The translations under genes and the position numbers were made by a program. From Vibrio albus (GTDB lineage Bacteria; Pseudomonadota; Gammaproteobacteria; Enterobacterales; Vibrionaceae): a stretch of DNA of 64,000 nt. Shown one piece after another: positions 1 through 8,293 of the stretch. The stretch spans positions 1-64,000 of the forward strand of contig NZ_QFWT01000005.1 in assembly GCF_003144035.1 (NCBI RefSeq), given 5' to 3'. Below the pieces are notes generated by a model, which worked only from the letters and a program-made list of their open reading frames with translations, was not told where the DNA came from and ran no database searches. Each line of letters opens with the position of its first letter. Within the stretch, counting starts at the first letter, position 1.

Positions 1-48
1 CACCTTAGCTTTAAACTCAGGAGAGTGGTTTCTACGTTTTCTAGTCAT
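1..48 (-). CDS. IS3-family transposase OrfA, N-terminal fragment
   Basis: Only the first 16 codons are in the window, reading MTRKRRNHSPEFKAKV. This matches the highly conserved beginning of IS3-family OrfA proteins, the helix-turn-helix subunit made upstream of the DDE transposase OrfB by programmed frameshift. The gene runs off the left edge, so its integrity cannot be judged. The call rests on the motif alone, but that motif is distinctive. Confidence 0.75.
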   Translation of the reverse strand, partial: MTRKRRNHSPEFKAKV

Positions 49-88
49 AATCTGCTCCAGTATTTCTGGGTACTATCAAAACAGATCA
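1..88 (-). mobile_element. End of an IS3-family insertion sequence (cut by window edge)
   Basis: The first bases, read on the minus strand, encode the start of an IS3-type OrfA. About 40 bp of non-coding DNA follows, as is usual between an IS3 terminal inverted repeat and orfA. The likely outer end reads TGATCTG on the minus strand, which puts the boundary near position 88; the exact base is uncertain because the other end is outside the window. The element stops about 13 bp before the ATG of the next gene. Confidence 0.65.
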
Positions 89-101
89 ATCACTTAAAGT
101 C

Positions 102-788
102 ATGTCCGAAAATCGGGGGCCACTTCTTATCGATGGCGAGCCTTACGAAGGATATTGGGCTAAAGCCGATGATGGTGCTCCGCTTGTGTTACTGGTTCAC
201 GACTGGGACGGATTAACCGGTTATGAAGAAAAAAGAGCAGAGATGCTGAACAATATGGGGTACAACGTATTTGCTGTTGATCTGTTTGGGCAGGGCGTAA
301 GGCCTACCAGGGTAGAAGATAAAAGACAGCACACCGGTGAGCTCTATAAAGATCGGGACAAATTAAGGCGCTTAATGAGCGCTGGCCTGGATAAGGCCGG
401 AAAACTCGGTGGGAATTTAGATAACACGGTTGTTATGGGTTATTGCTTCGGTGGGGCGGCGGTATTAGAAGCAGCGAGAGCCGGTATGAATGCCCGTGGC
501 TTTGTCACTTTCCACGGTGGCCTTAAAACCCCTGACGGGCAGAATTACTCCCAAACAAAATCACCAGTATTGATTCTTCATGGTACTGCTGATTCAGCAA
601 TATCAATGAATGATTTTGCTAAACTGGCTGAAGAGCTGGAGGCGTATAACGTGCCACACGAAATGATTACCTATAGTGGTGCACCTCACGCGTTTACTGT
701 TTGGGACACAAATCGTTACCGCAAAGATGCGGATGATAAATCTTGGCAGGCATTTTCAAACTTTTTAGCAGTCAATACGCAAAAGTAG
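102..788 (+). CDS. Dienelactone hydrolase family protein, possibly 5'-truncated by the IS
   Basis: This is an alpha/beta-hydrolase of the dienelactone hydrolase family, 228 residues. The expected Cys-Asp-His triad is visible: nucleophile Cys115 in GYCFGG, an Asp in the HGTADSA segment, and His near residue 196 in APHAF. Family members hydrolyse enol-lactones or related esters; the substrate here is unknown. The ATG has no convincing Shine-Dalgarno, and the IS3 end lies about 13 bp upstream. The reading frame stays open back into the IS (stop at 48-50). Many homologues of this type carry an N-terminal secretion signal, absent here, so the insertion may have removed the native start, signal and promoter. 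The catalytic domain looks whole. The remaining protein would be cytoplasmic if made. Confidence 0.8.
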   Translation: MSENRGPLLIDGEPYEGYWAKADDGAPLVLLVHDWDGLTGYEEKRAEMLNNMGYNVFAVDLFGQGVRPTRVEDKRQHTGELYKDRDKLRRLMSAGLDKAGKLGGNLDNTVVMGYCFGGAAVLEAARAGMNARGFVTFHGGLKTPDGQNYSQTKSPVLILHGTADSAISMNDFAKLAEELEAYNVPHEMITYSGAPHAFTVWDTNRYRKDADDKSWQAFSNFLAVNTQK

Positions 789-928
789 CCAATACCGAAA
801 TTAAGTCAGAGGACTTCCGTTGCTGAGTTTATGGTGCCTTTTGTTATTGAGAAAGATTAGAAGATAAGATGGTTCTTCAGGTAATCGACAAGCTTGGAGG
901 CTCTCTGAAATACACGCTAGCTCACAGG

Positions 929-3535
929 TTAGCCTGATAGGTATTCAGGCACTTTTTCAGAACAAGCTGATTGAGAGTGCTTACTCAAGTAGTCCATTAA
1001 GTCAGAATTTGACAGCGGTTTACTATAGAGGTAACCCTGCAGATACTGGCAGCCTGAAGACTGTAGAAACTCTGCCTGCACTTCGGTTTCCACGCCTTCG
1101 GCAACAACATCCAAGCTCAAGCTTTTGGTCATTAACAGTATGGTTTTTACTAATGTTACATCTTCTGAATCGGTCGGCAGATTCATAACGAAAGAACGAT
1201 CTATTTTCAGGGTACTCACTGGTAACTTCTTAAGATAACTTAGTGACGAGTAACCTGTGCCAAAATCATCAATAGATAGTTTTACCCCTAGGCTGCGAAT
1301 AGCTTTTAATTGCTCTAGTATTGCTTGGATGTCAGCGAGTAGCAGGCTTTCGGTAATTTCAAGCGTAAGCTTTTCTGCCGGAAGCTTCGTCTCCAACAGA
1401 ACCAATTGTACTAAATCTAAGATATTTTGATCTTGAAACTGACGACTAGATACGTTGACGGAAATTCCCGGTGGTTCCTTTACTATCGTTGACCAAGCCA
1501 TAGCGGCCTTACAGGATTCACGTAAGACCCACTCGCCAATGGGTGCAATAAGACCAATTTCTTCTGCAAGCGGTATAAACTTGAAAGGGGATATTGCCCC
1601 CTTGTCCGGATGGTTCCAGCGAATCAAGGCTTCAACGCAATCAACACTGCCAGTCACAGCGTTAACGATAGGCTGATAATGAATATTAAACTCTTTATTC
1701 TTCACCGCTAAGTGCAAAGCTTCTTCTAATTCTCTTCTATGGGTCGCTTCGATATCAATTTTCGGAGTAAAGATCTCAAAGTTATTTCGTCCTTTTGCTT
1801 TAGCTTTGTATAAAGCGCTGTCGGCTTTACGCATAAGAGTGACTGAGTCATGACCATCATTGGGTGCAACTGCAACCCCTATGCTAGCAGATACAAAAGA
1901 ATCCCGGCCTTCCAAATGATATGGCTGAGCGAGTGTTCTTAAAATTTCATGTACGCTGGCTTCAATTTCATGGGAAGAAATGTCATGCAACAAAATGGCA
2001 AACTCATCCCCTCCCAGTCGGGCAATCGTGTCGGATTTTCTCACAAGACTAACGAGCCGTTGCGACGTTTCTTGAAGCAATTTGTCACCCACTTGGTGAC
2101 CCATAGTATCGTTAACGTATTTAAAGCCATCAAGGTCAATGCACAGCAAAGCCACGCTAGTTTGATTTTCTTTTGTGTGTTTTAGTGCATTGGATAAACG
2201 GTCAGAAAATAGATTTCGATTTGCTAATCCAGTCAAGTTATCAAAATTAGCCTGATGCCAAATACGAGCCTCATTCCGTTTCTGACGAGTAATGTCAACA
2301 ATAGTTACAGGGATGCTATGAAAGCCGTCCACGGTTTCAGGTATCTGAAAAGAAATGATGCAGGTAATTATCTCTCCATCTAAAGTGCGATAGTTCGCTT
2401 CTGACCGAAAAGTCTTTCTCTTTTCCCAAATGGCATTCAGCGCTTTTTTGAAAGTATCAATAGCGTTATCTGCAAAAGTTTCGTTAATTCGACAGTGAAA
2501 CTCTTCAGTACTCTTCGCACCAAATAATTTCAGAGTTGCCTCATTGACGCTATTCACTCTGACCATAGCAGCCAGTTCCCAAGCCATCTGTTCATTCTTT
2601 TTCAAGTATTGGGAAAGGTCAGTCACACCTTTTCGACGGAGCTTTTGCAGTGTAAATATAGCTTCCGAGAAGTCCTCATTCCATATAGACACTTCAGAGT
2701 TTTCAAAAAGCCGCTTGAAACATTCTTCGCTATTTCGTAATGCTATAAAGGGTTTTTTTAAATTCGAAATGACAATGGTATTAAAGAGAAGCCAGAAAGA
2801 GCATAACTTAAAAACATGCCCAATTATATTAGCAAACCCATAAATTTCGACGTAATTAGTAAAGGATGTTTCTGCACATATCGTTAAGATAATAGCGGCA
2901 GACGTAAAGCGTTTTTCACTTATCGAGATACCAGTCCGGTTACGCTTTATATTGAATAGCGCAAGAATTAATATAAATATAATTAAATATTCACTGTATG
3001 ATTTAAAGCTTGTAGTGCCATATCCTTCGATAAATCCTACCGGGAAATAACCAAATAAAATCAAGGTTGACAGTCCGACAGCTAAGACCCCGAACATACT
3101 GACAAGAAAATACCCATTTTGCTTTCTTGTTGCTGCAAAAGGAGCGGCAAACAGTAATATGGCTTCTAGATAGCGGGCACTAAGCCAAAACTGTACGCTC
3201 AGATTACCACTTCCTTCTACAAAAACATTCATCCCTTTGTAAACAAGGCTATGCATCAAATCTAATAATCCGATCCATAAATAGCCACAAGCCAGAAATA
3301 TAAGAAAATCGTTTCTGGTAAATCTTTTCGTAGACCATGCCAGTGAAAACATGAGAAACGAAATTAAAATAGTAGATAGTTCTATTAGTGTGTGAAATGC
3401 TAGATGATTAAACTGAGATGTAATGAGTAAGATGGGGGTAATTACTGCAGGAGTAACCCATGACTTCCATCTTATAAGTGAATTAAAAACGATTGTTTGA
3501 GCTGTCAAATTAACCACCATCCATTCCTTAGTCAT
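929..3535 (-). CDS. MASE3-PAS-GGDEF-EAL cyclic-di-GMP turnover protein
   Basis: An 868-residue inner-membrane signalling protein. About the first 260 residues are hydrophobic and fit the MASE3 sensor domain (a conserved DLMHSLVYKGM segment near residue 90). A PAS region follows (about 265-415), then a GGDEF domain with an intact GGDEF motif preceded five residues upstream by an RKSD inhibitory I-site, then an EAL domain with EALIRWNHP and DDFGTGYSSL. Both catalytic domains keep key residues, so it could synthesise or degrade cyclic-di-GMP, or be bifunctional. It is transcribed away from an orphan periplasmic binding protein gene across a 341-bp gap. The ATG at 3535 lacks a clear ribosome site; an ATG five codons later follows AAGGA and is an alternative. 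Confidence 0.9.
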   Translation of the reverse strand: MTKEWMVVNLTAQTIVFNSLIRWKSWVTPAVITPILLITSQFNHLAFHTLIELSTILISFLMFSLAWSTKRFTRNDFLIFLACGYLWIGLLDLMHSLVYKGMNVFVEGSGNLSVQFWLSARYLEAILLFAAPFAATRKQNGYFLVSMFGVLAVGLSTLILFGYFPVGFIEGYGTTSFKSYSEYLIIFILILALFNIKRNRTGISISEKRFTSAAIILTICAETSFTNYVEIYGFANIIGHVFKLCSFWLLFNTIVISNLKKPFIALRNSEECFKRLFENSEVSIWNEDFSEAIFTLQKLRRKGVTDLSQYLKKNEQMAWELAAMVRVNSVNEATLKLFGAKSTEEFHCRINETFADNAIDTFKKALNAIWEKRKTFRSEANYRTLDGEIITCIISFQIPETVDGFHSIPVTIVDITRQKRNEARIWHQANFDNLTGLANRNLFSDRLSNALKHTKENQTSVALLCIDLDGFKYVNDTMGHQVGDKLLQETSQRLVSLVRKSDTIARLGGDEFAILLHDISSHEIEASVHEILRTLAQPYHLEGRDSFVSASIGVAVAPNDGHDSVTLMRKADSALYKAKAKGRNNFEIFTPKIDIEATHRRELEEALHLAVKNKEFNIHYQPIVNAVTGSVDCVEALIRWNHPDKGAISPFKFIPLAEEIGLIAPIGEWVLRESCKAAMAWSTIVKEPPGISVNVSSRQFQDQNILDLVQLVLLETKLPAEKLTLEITESLLLADIQAILEQLKAIRSLGVKLSIDDFGTGYSSLSYLKKLPVSTLKIDRSFVMNLPTDSEDVTLVKTILLMTKSLSLDVVAEGVETEVQAEFLQSSGCQYLQGYLYSKPLSNSDLMDYLSKHSQSACSEKVPEYLSG

Positions 3536-3876
3536 ATATTACTCTAGCTTGAGTGACAGTTCTTGCCATTTCTTCTGCAACGTTCTCAACGTTAACTATA
3601 GCTTTTATTAATGCTCTCTAACACCGCTTTATTTCCCAGCTGTTGTACACCGGTTGTAAGCGAGCCATTCTACCATTGCATATATGCTTATTTCAATGAC
3701 CATTTAATTTAGGTTTATTGCTCTATTGAATGTAATTTAAACTATTGTCATTTATTCACAACAAAGCTTATATACCATCTGGTTAGTTAATTAGAACAGC
3801 AAATTTCCCGGTTTAAGTTATAACTAAACTTAAGCAAAGCCAGCATAGATGAGCTATGCTGGCCTTTTGCTATTCT
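3536..3876. other. Intergenic region between divergent signalling genes
   Basis: About 340 bp, AT-rich, with no supported gene. It must hold promoters for the GGDEF-EAL gene (leftward) and the binding-protein gene (rightward). It contains a 7-bp inverted repeat (3813-3819 with 3827-3833, around the palindrome GTTATAAC) and an intrinsic-terminator-like hairpin (listed separately). Confidence 0.6.
3839..3869 (+). terminator. Rho-independent terminator-like hairpin before the binding-protein gene
   Basis: A perfect 10-bp stem (3839-3848 with 3854-3863) with a 5-nt loop ATGAG is followed by CTTTTGC. Nothing recognisable is transcribed into it on the plus strand, so it may be an attenuator or a remnant of a lost gene. 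An ATG at 3856 lies inside the stem, which argues against that ATG being the start of the next gene. Confidence 0.6.
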
Positions 3877-4791
3877 ATGAACTCATTTTTCATTCGAGGT
3901 ATGCTTTTGTTAGGTCGAGTAATAGCCTTAATATTATTTTCTACGGTCGTTCAAGCTGAAGATTGCTTCAACCTGGTTGTTGCAGGGCATGAGCACCGTA
4001 CTTTTTGGACAGATATCATCAACGGAGCAAAAAAGGCATCTAAAGAACTCAACATAGACATTCATTATAGAGGTATCACGCGCGATAGTGATGAACGTCA
4101 TCAACAATATGCAATAAATTATTTGTTTCACCACTATCAATGTCGTGGTTTGATTGTCGCTCCTGCAGGGGTATCCATCAATGAGGAAGTAAAAGCCTTA
4201 AGTAAAAAAGGGATACCAACTATCTATATTGATAAAGATATAGGGGGAGATAGATTGTCCGGTATAGAATCTGATAATTATAATGCAGGCGTTATGGCTG
4301 CAAAGGAATTAGCAACGGCCCTACATGGTAAAGGTAATAATGTTGCTTTATTTCGTGTGAAAAAAGGTATTTCATCTACAGATGAGAGAGAACAGGGGTT
4401 TATTCAAGAAGCCAAAAAACTAGGGCTTAATATTGTTACTGATGAATATCTTGGTGTAACAACTGGAGATGCAAGAGATCAGGCATTATCTATTTTTAGA
4501 GCTGATCCTAACATTCAAGGGATATTTACCCCAAATGATACAACGACAATTGCTGTAATAAAGACCTTAGACCAACTAGATTTATCCGTTCGACCAATCC
4601 ATATTGGTTTTGATGGCTCTTATTATATGAAGCGTATGATAGGATCAAAACAATTATACGGGTTTATAAAACAAGAATCTTATGAGATGGGCTACAATGC
4701 AGTATATTTACTCCAAAAGGCTGTTGTAGGAGAAATACCAGAATCTCATATGAGTGTTCCAGTCTCATTTATATCTGAAGAAAACTTTTGA
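3877..4791 (+). CDS. Periplasmic binding protein, type 1 (sugar/LacI fold), orphan
   Basis: About 304 residues from the ATG chosen here; the first hydrophobic stretch ending FSTVVQA before EDC looks like a Sec signal peptide. The mature part has the type-1 periplasmic binding fold typical of RbsB-like proteins: an initial beta strand NLVVAG, GLIVAPAG, a central PTIYIDKD strand, and the later IQGIFTPNDTTT and HIGFDGS strands. No ABC permease or ATPase is nearby, so transport is unlikely unless a distant system is shared. The divergent MASE3-GGDEF-EAL gene makes a sensory role plausible, but that is inference. An upstream in-frame ATG (3856) sits inside a terminator stem and was rejected; the ATG at 3901 is another possible start. 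The gene is AT-rich compared with the blocks to the right. Confidence 0.75.
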   Translation: MNSFFIRGMLLLGRVIALILFSTVVQAEDCFNLVVAGHEHRTFWTDIINGAKKASKELNIDIHYRGITRDSDERHQQYAINYLFHHYQCRGLIVAPAGVSINEEVKALSKKGIPTIYIDKDIGGDRLSGIESDNYNAGVMAAKELATALHGKGNNVALFRVKKGISSTDEREQGFIQEAKKLGLNIVTDEYLGVTTGDARDQALSIFRADPNIQGIFTPNDTTTIAVIKTLDQLDLSVRPIHIGFDGSYYMKRMIGSKQLYGFIKQESYEMGYNAVYLLQKAVVGEIPESHMSVPVSFISEENF

Positions 4792-4904
4792 GGGGTTATT
4801 AAGACCGCTGATAAGGCTCGTTATCAAGCAAAAACCGCTTATTAATACTTACAAGGGCATCATGTTTGCCTATCGCTTCATGTCACGGTTAGGTCGTCAC
4901 CATT

Positions 4905-4932
4905 TAGTTGTATGGATGTAGTTGTATGGATG
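4905..4932. repeat. Perfect tandem duplication of 14 bp
   Basis: TAGTTGTATGGATG occurs twice head to tail in the gap between the binding-protein gene and the unknown 127-residue gene. It is a local duplication, probably from replication slippage, with no evident function. Confidence 0.85.
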
Positions 4933-4945
4933 CGCACGGTTTTCT

Positions 4946-5329
4946 TCATTCCTTGTGCATTTGTTGCCTCTCCCTCGCCAGTTTTGCTTCAAAGTCCAAC
5001 ATGTGGAAAGCAATTTGCGTTTCCGCTCGGTGGATCTTTTCGTTCAACCGACTATTAAAAATGGCATCTCTTACCTGACGTTCTGCATATTCATCCATCA
5101 TCACCATGCAGTTTTCACCGTCAGACAGAGACTCGATGTGTTTAGAAAAGAAGTCTTTTGGCAATCCATTCTTTTCCAGTGCGTCTTCCATCGCCTGAGC
5201 CGTCTCACATCCGTTTTTCACACCATCGTCGTGGTGATGCATTTCTACCGGGTAGCCGTTAAACACAACATACAGGATCTTGTATGCTCCATCGTGACCG
5301 ACCTTTGAACCTAAATGCTCGATTATCAT
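4946..5329 (-). CDS. Hypothetical protein, 127 residues
   Basis: I do not recognise this family. The gene looks real because AAGGA lies about nine bases before the ATG and no better frame overlaps. The protein is soluble and acidic in the middle, with no signal peptide or membrane segment. It has a histidine-rich patch (MHHHDD) near residue 30 and a charged, probably helical or coiled-coil C-terminal third (about 85-125). It sits alone between the orphan binding protein (convergent) and an apparent gene remnant. Nothing in the context gives a function. Confidence 0.6.
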   Translation of the reverse strand: MIIEHLGSKVGHDGAYKILYVVFNGYPVEMHHHDDGVKNGCETAQAMEDALEKNGLPKDFFSKHIESLSDGENCMVMMDEYAERQVRDAIFNSRLNEKIHRAETQIAFHMLDFEAKLARERQQMHKE

Positions 5330-5411
5330 TATTGGTTTCCTTACTGCTCAACCGATGAATTCAATAGCGATAGCCATTGGTATAGGTACCACATTAATCA
5401 AAGTCTGATGT

Positions 5412-5537
5412 TTACCAATTTTCCAGCAAGCTCTTGTGTGGAGTTAGCCCTGTATCAAAGTTGTGGTACTTGAATATTGGTTTTAGGGCTTCTTTTGCTG
5501 CTGCCTCTACTTCTAGTTTAGCTTGAAAAGCTTCAAG
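5412..5537 (-). pseudogene. C-terminal remnant of an unidentified gene
   Basis: On the minus strand this stretch reads as about 41 codons of protein-like sequence (start LEAFQAKLEVEA, end PHKSLLENW) ending in TAA at 5412-5414. The frame continues upstream under the end of the LysR gene, where the composition stops looking protein-like, and there is no start codon. It therefore looks like the tail of a gene whose front was replaced when the LysR/alpha-glucan block arrived. The family is not recognised. Confidence 0.4.
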
Positions 5538-5574
5538 GCAAAGGCAAATACGTGACCTACACGAGACCAGGAAC

Positions 5575-6495
5575 CTAAATCTCAGTCGTCATGGTCAGGA
5601 TTTCATTGATAAGGAACTGAGCTTTGTCGTTATCCAACTGGCGTTTGTGATAGATGCCGACGTTGCCGATTTTACTGGTATCCGTGTGTAAACACATCAT
5701 GCCGTTTTTCTCCATCCAACCATTCATTTTATTGCTGTAAGGCATGATCGCGTTGGTTGTCTCTAATAAATCGAGACTGGCGAGCAATGAACCTACTTCG
5801 TACACCACGGGTGCGGTAGCGTTGGATTGATTAAAGGTTTGATCGTATTCAAACGCGTTATTCAGAACTGAGCTGTATCGGGAGTGCCCGGGAGTTACGC
5901 GAATCAAAGGAAAACCGGACATGGCATCTGATGGCGATTCCAAAAAGGTTTTATCGTTCAATAATGGGTGGTTGCGATGGACGAAGTAAGACTCTTGATC
6001 CTGGAACAGTGGTCGAAACATCACAGCCATTAGATCCTTCAATCCGCCAATTTCGTGTCCAATAAATAAATCTATATCACCTTGAATCAGGTGCTGCATC
6101 AAAGACAGGTGGTTACCAAATTCAATGTAGAGTGAGCTGTGCGGATGTGCTTCTTGATATTTGGTGATCCCATGTCGCACGAAAAGCTCCCACCATACTT
6201 CACCAACACCAATCTTCAATTTACCGTGTTCCCTTTGGTGCATGTCTTGAATTTTGTGCATCAAATCGAGGTGTTTTTCTTGCTGTTCCTCGACATAACG
6301 AAGAAAAACTTGCCCATATTCGGTCAGTTCAACGCCTTTAGAGCGACGTATTAGCAGAGATACACCCATATCACTTTCTAGCTTTTTTATAGCCGTTGTC
6401 AGTGTCGGTTGGGTAATGTGTAGCAGTTCAGACGCCTTCTTGATGTTTCCGGTTCTGGCTACAGTCAGAAAATATCGATTCACTCGGTTCATCAT
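5575..6495 (-). CDS. LysR-family transcriptional regulator
   Basis: A 306-residue LysR-type regulator. The N-terminal winged helix-turn-helix (about residues 1-60: GNIKKASELLHITQPTLTTA) is typical, followed by a linker helix and an effector-binding domain of two alpha/beta lobes. It is divergent from the oligo-1,6-glucosidase gene across 118 bp, the classic layout for a LysR regulator controlling the adjacent operon. It is therefore the likely regulator of the alpha-glucan genes at 6614-14360; the ligand is unknown. Its stop lies against a gene remnant, suggesting it marks the left edge of an acquired block. Confidence 0.9.
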   Translation of the reverse strand: MMNRVNRYFLTVARTGNIKKASELLHITQPTLTTAIKKLESDMGVSLLIRRSKGVELTEYGQVFLRYVEEQQEKHLDLMHKIQDMHQREHGKLKIGVGEVWWELFVRHGITKYQEAHPHSSLYIEFGNHLSLMQHLIQGDIDLFIGHEIGGLKDLMAVMFRPLFQDQESYFVHRNHPLLNDKTFLESPSDAMSGFPLIRVTPGHSRYSSVLNNAFEYDQTFNQSNATAPVVYEVGSLLASLDLLETTNAIMPYSNKMNGWMEKNGMMCLHTDTSKIGNVGIYHKRQLDNDKAQFLINEILTMTTEI

Positions 6496-6613
6496 CGCCT
6501 ACTTATTTAGGTATCAATTTTTCCTATATCATAAGCAAAAAGTTCAATTTCTACTAGCTGGAAAAAACCACTATATTTTGTCTTATATTTTTGATTAAAA
6601 AGGCTCAGATAAA
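6496..6613. promoter_or_regulatory. Divergent promoter region, LysR / oligo-1,6-glucosidase
   Basis: 118 bp of AT-rich DNA separating divergent start codons. Promoters of both genes and any LysR-box must lie here. I could not identify a single convincing T-N11-A box among several possibilities. AAGG lies about nine bases before the plus-strand ATG. Confidence 0.5.
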
Positions 6614-8248
6614 ATGGAAAAAACTTGGTGGCATAATGCAGTCGTTTATCAGATTTACCCACGCAGTTTTTACGACTCCAACAACGATGGTATCGGTGAT
6701 CTAAGAGGTGTCATTAGCAAGCTGGACTACTTGAAGAATCTCGGTATCAATGTGATTTGGCTTTCCCCGGTTTACCAATCGCCAATGGACGACAACGGCT
6801 ACGACATTTCTGGCTATCAGACCATCGCCCGTGAGTTCGGTACCATGGAGGACATGGAGCGCCTGTTTAAAGAAGCCAACGAGCGTGACATCAAAATCGT
6901 GATGGATTTGGTGGTGAACCACACGTCAGATGAACACCCTTGGTTTGTTTCTGCGCGTGAGTCCAGAGACAGCCCATACCGCGATTACTACATATGGCGT
7001 GATGCAACTCCTGAAGGTAATCCTCCAAACGGCATCGATTCGATTTTTGGCGGTAACGCCTGGGAGTGGGACGAGAAAACCGGGCAGTACTACTTCCACC
7101 TATTCTCTAAACGCCAGCCAGATTTGAACTGGGAGAACCCGAAAGTTCATCAAGAAGTGTTCAAGATGATGAACTGGTGGATTGAGAAAGGCATTGGCGG
7201 TTTCCGGCTTGATGTGATTGACCTGATCGGCAAAGAAGTCGACAAAGGCATTACAGGCAATGGTGAGCGTCTGCATCCTTTGCTTCAACAAATGAACAGA
7301 GAGACCTTTGGTAGCAAGAACATTCTGACCGTGGGAGAGACTTGGGGCGCAACGCCTGAAATCGCAAAGCTGTACAGTGCGCCAGAGCGAAATGAACTGT
7401 CGATGGTGTTTCAGTTTGAGCACATCACGTTAACGTGGGAAGGCGGCGATAAATGGCAACCTATTCCACTCGATCTCAAAGAGTTTAAAGACGTACTGAC
7501 AAAATGGCAGGTGGAGCTTCAGGACAAAGGCTGGAATTCGCTGTTTTGGAACAACCACGATTTGCCTCGTGCGGTATCTAAATTCGGTAACGACAAAGAA
7601 TACCGGGTTGAGTCTGCCAAGATGCTGGCGACCACTCTGCACTTCCTGAAAGGCACGCCTTACATCTACCAAGGTGAAGAGATCGGCATGACCAACGTGG
7701 CGTTCGAACAATTGAGCGATTACCGCGATATCGAAACCCGACGCTTCTACGATGTGAAAACAGCGACGGGCGTGAGCCACGAGCACATGATGGATGCGAT
7801 ACATAAGAACAGTCGTGACAACGCGCGTACGCCAATGCAGTGGAATTCAAGTGAGCACGCTGGCTTTACCGGCGGAACACCATGGATCACTGTCAACCCG
7901 AACTTCCCACAGATTAACGTGGAAGCGGCGTTAAGCGACTCGAATTCTGTCTTCCACCACTACAAGACACTGATTGAGCTGCGCAAGAGCCATGAAGCGA
8001 TCGTCTACGGGACGTTTACGCCGGTATGGCAAGATCACCAATACGTGTTTGCTTACGTGCGTGAATACCAAGGTGAGCAGTTGTTTATCGTGAGTAACTT
8101 CTCAGAGCAGGAACAAACATTACAGGTTCCGACCCGATACCAGGGCGATCAGGTAGAGTGCTTAATCAGTAACTATGCTGCGCCTTCCGCGATTGATGCG
8201 ACGATGACGCTCGCACCTTACGAGTCTTTCGCAGTAAAACTTAAATAA
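6614..8248 (+). CDS. Oligo-1,6-glucosidase type alpha-glucosidase (GH13)
   Basis: A 544-residue GH13 enzyme of the oligo-1,6-glucosidase/alpha-glucosidase subgroup, probably cytoplasmic (no signal peptide). It begins with the family signature WWHNAVVYQIYPRSF. The catalytic residues are visible: nucleophile Asp200 in GGFRLDVID, acid/base Glu242 in TVGETWG and Asp316 in WNNHDLPR. The residue after the nucleophile is Val, which in this subgroup goes with preference for alpha-1,6 linkages (isomaltose, panose), whereas Ala goes with alpha-1,4. Length matches the family. It is the first gene of a run of four same-strand alpha-glucan genes and has a paralogue at 47205-48887. Confidence 0.92.
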   Translation: MEKTWWHNAVVYQIYPRSFYDSNNDGIGDLRGVISKLDYLKNLGINVIWLSPVYQSPMDDNGYDISGYQTIAREFGTMEDMERLFKEANERDIKIVMDLVVNHTSDEHPWFVSARESRDSPYRDYYIWRDATPEGNPPNGIDSIFGGNAWEWDEKTGQYYFHLFSKRQPDLNWENPKVHQEVFKMMNWWIEKGIGGFRLDVIDLIGKEVDKGITGNGERLHPLLQQMNRETFGSKNILTVGETWGATPEIAKLYSAPERNELSMVFQFEHITLTWEGGDKWQPIPLDLKEFKDVLTKWQVELQDKGWNSLFWNNHDLPRAVSKFGNDKEYRVESAKMLATTLHFLKGTPYIYQGEEIGMTNVAFEQLSDYRDIETRRFYDVKTATGVSHEHMMDAIHKNSRDNARTPMQWNSSEHAGFTGGTPWITVNPNFPQINVEAALSDSNSVFHHYKTLIELRKSHEAIVYGTFTPVWQDHQYVFAYVREYQGEQLFIVSNFSEQEQTLQVPTRYQGDQVECLISNYAAPSAIDATMTLAPYESFAVKLK

Positions 8249-8252
8249 ATTT

Positions 8253-8293
8253 AGGAGGATATGGGAGCCTCGAGCTCCCTTATACATCTATGA
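8253..8293 (+). promoter_or_regulatory. Intercistronic mini-ORF leader with hairpin and ATGA coupling
   Basis: A strong AGGAGG (8253-8258) is followed by ATG at 8261 and a 10-codon frame ending in TGA at 8291-8293. That stop overlaps the ATG of the next gene (8290) as ATGA. The same stretch holds a hairpin (GGGAGC 8264-8269 with GCTCCC 8275-8280, loop CTCGA). The downstream GH13 gene has no Shine-Dalgarno of its own, so it may be translated by coupling from the mini-ORF. The AGGAGG to ATG spacing is only two bases, which is short. Confidence 0.45.

Noticed and set aside
3856..3876. ATG at 3856 as start of the orphan binding protein
   Set aside because: This ATG lies in the stem of a terminator hairpin and has no ribosome site; the downstream ATG gives a clean signal peptide.
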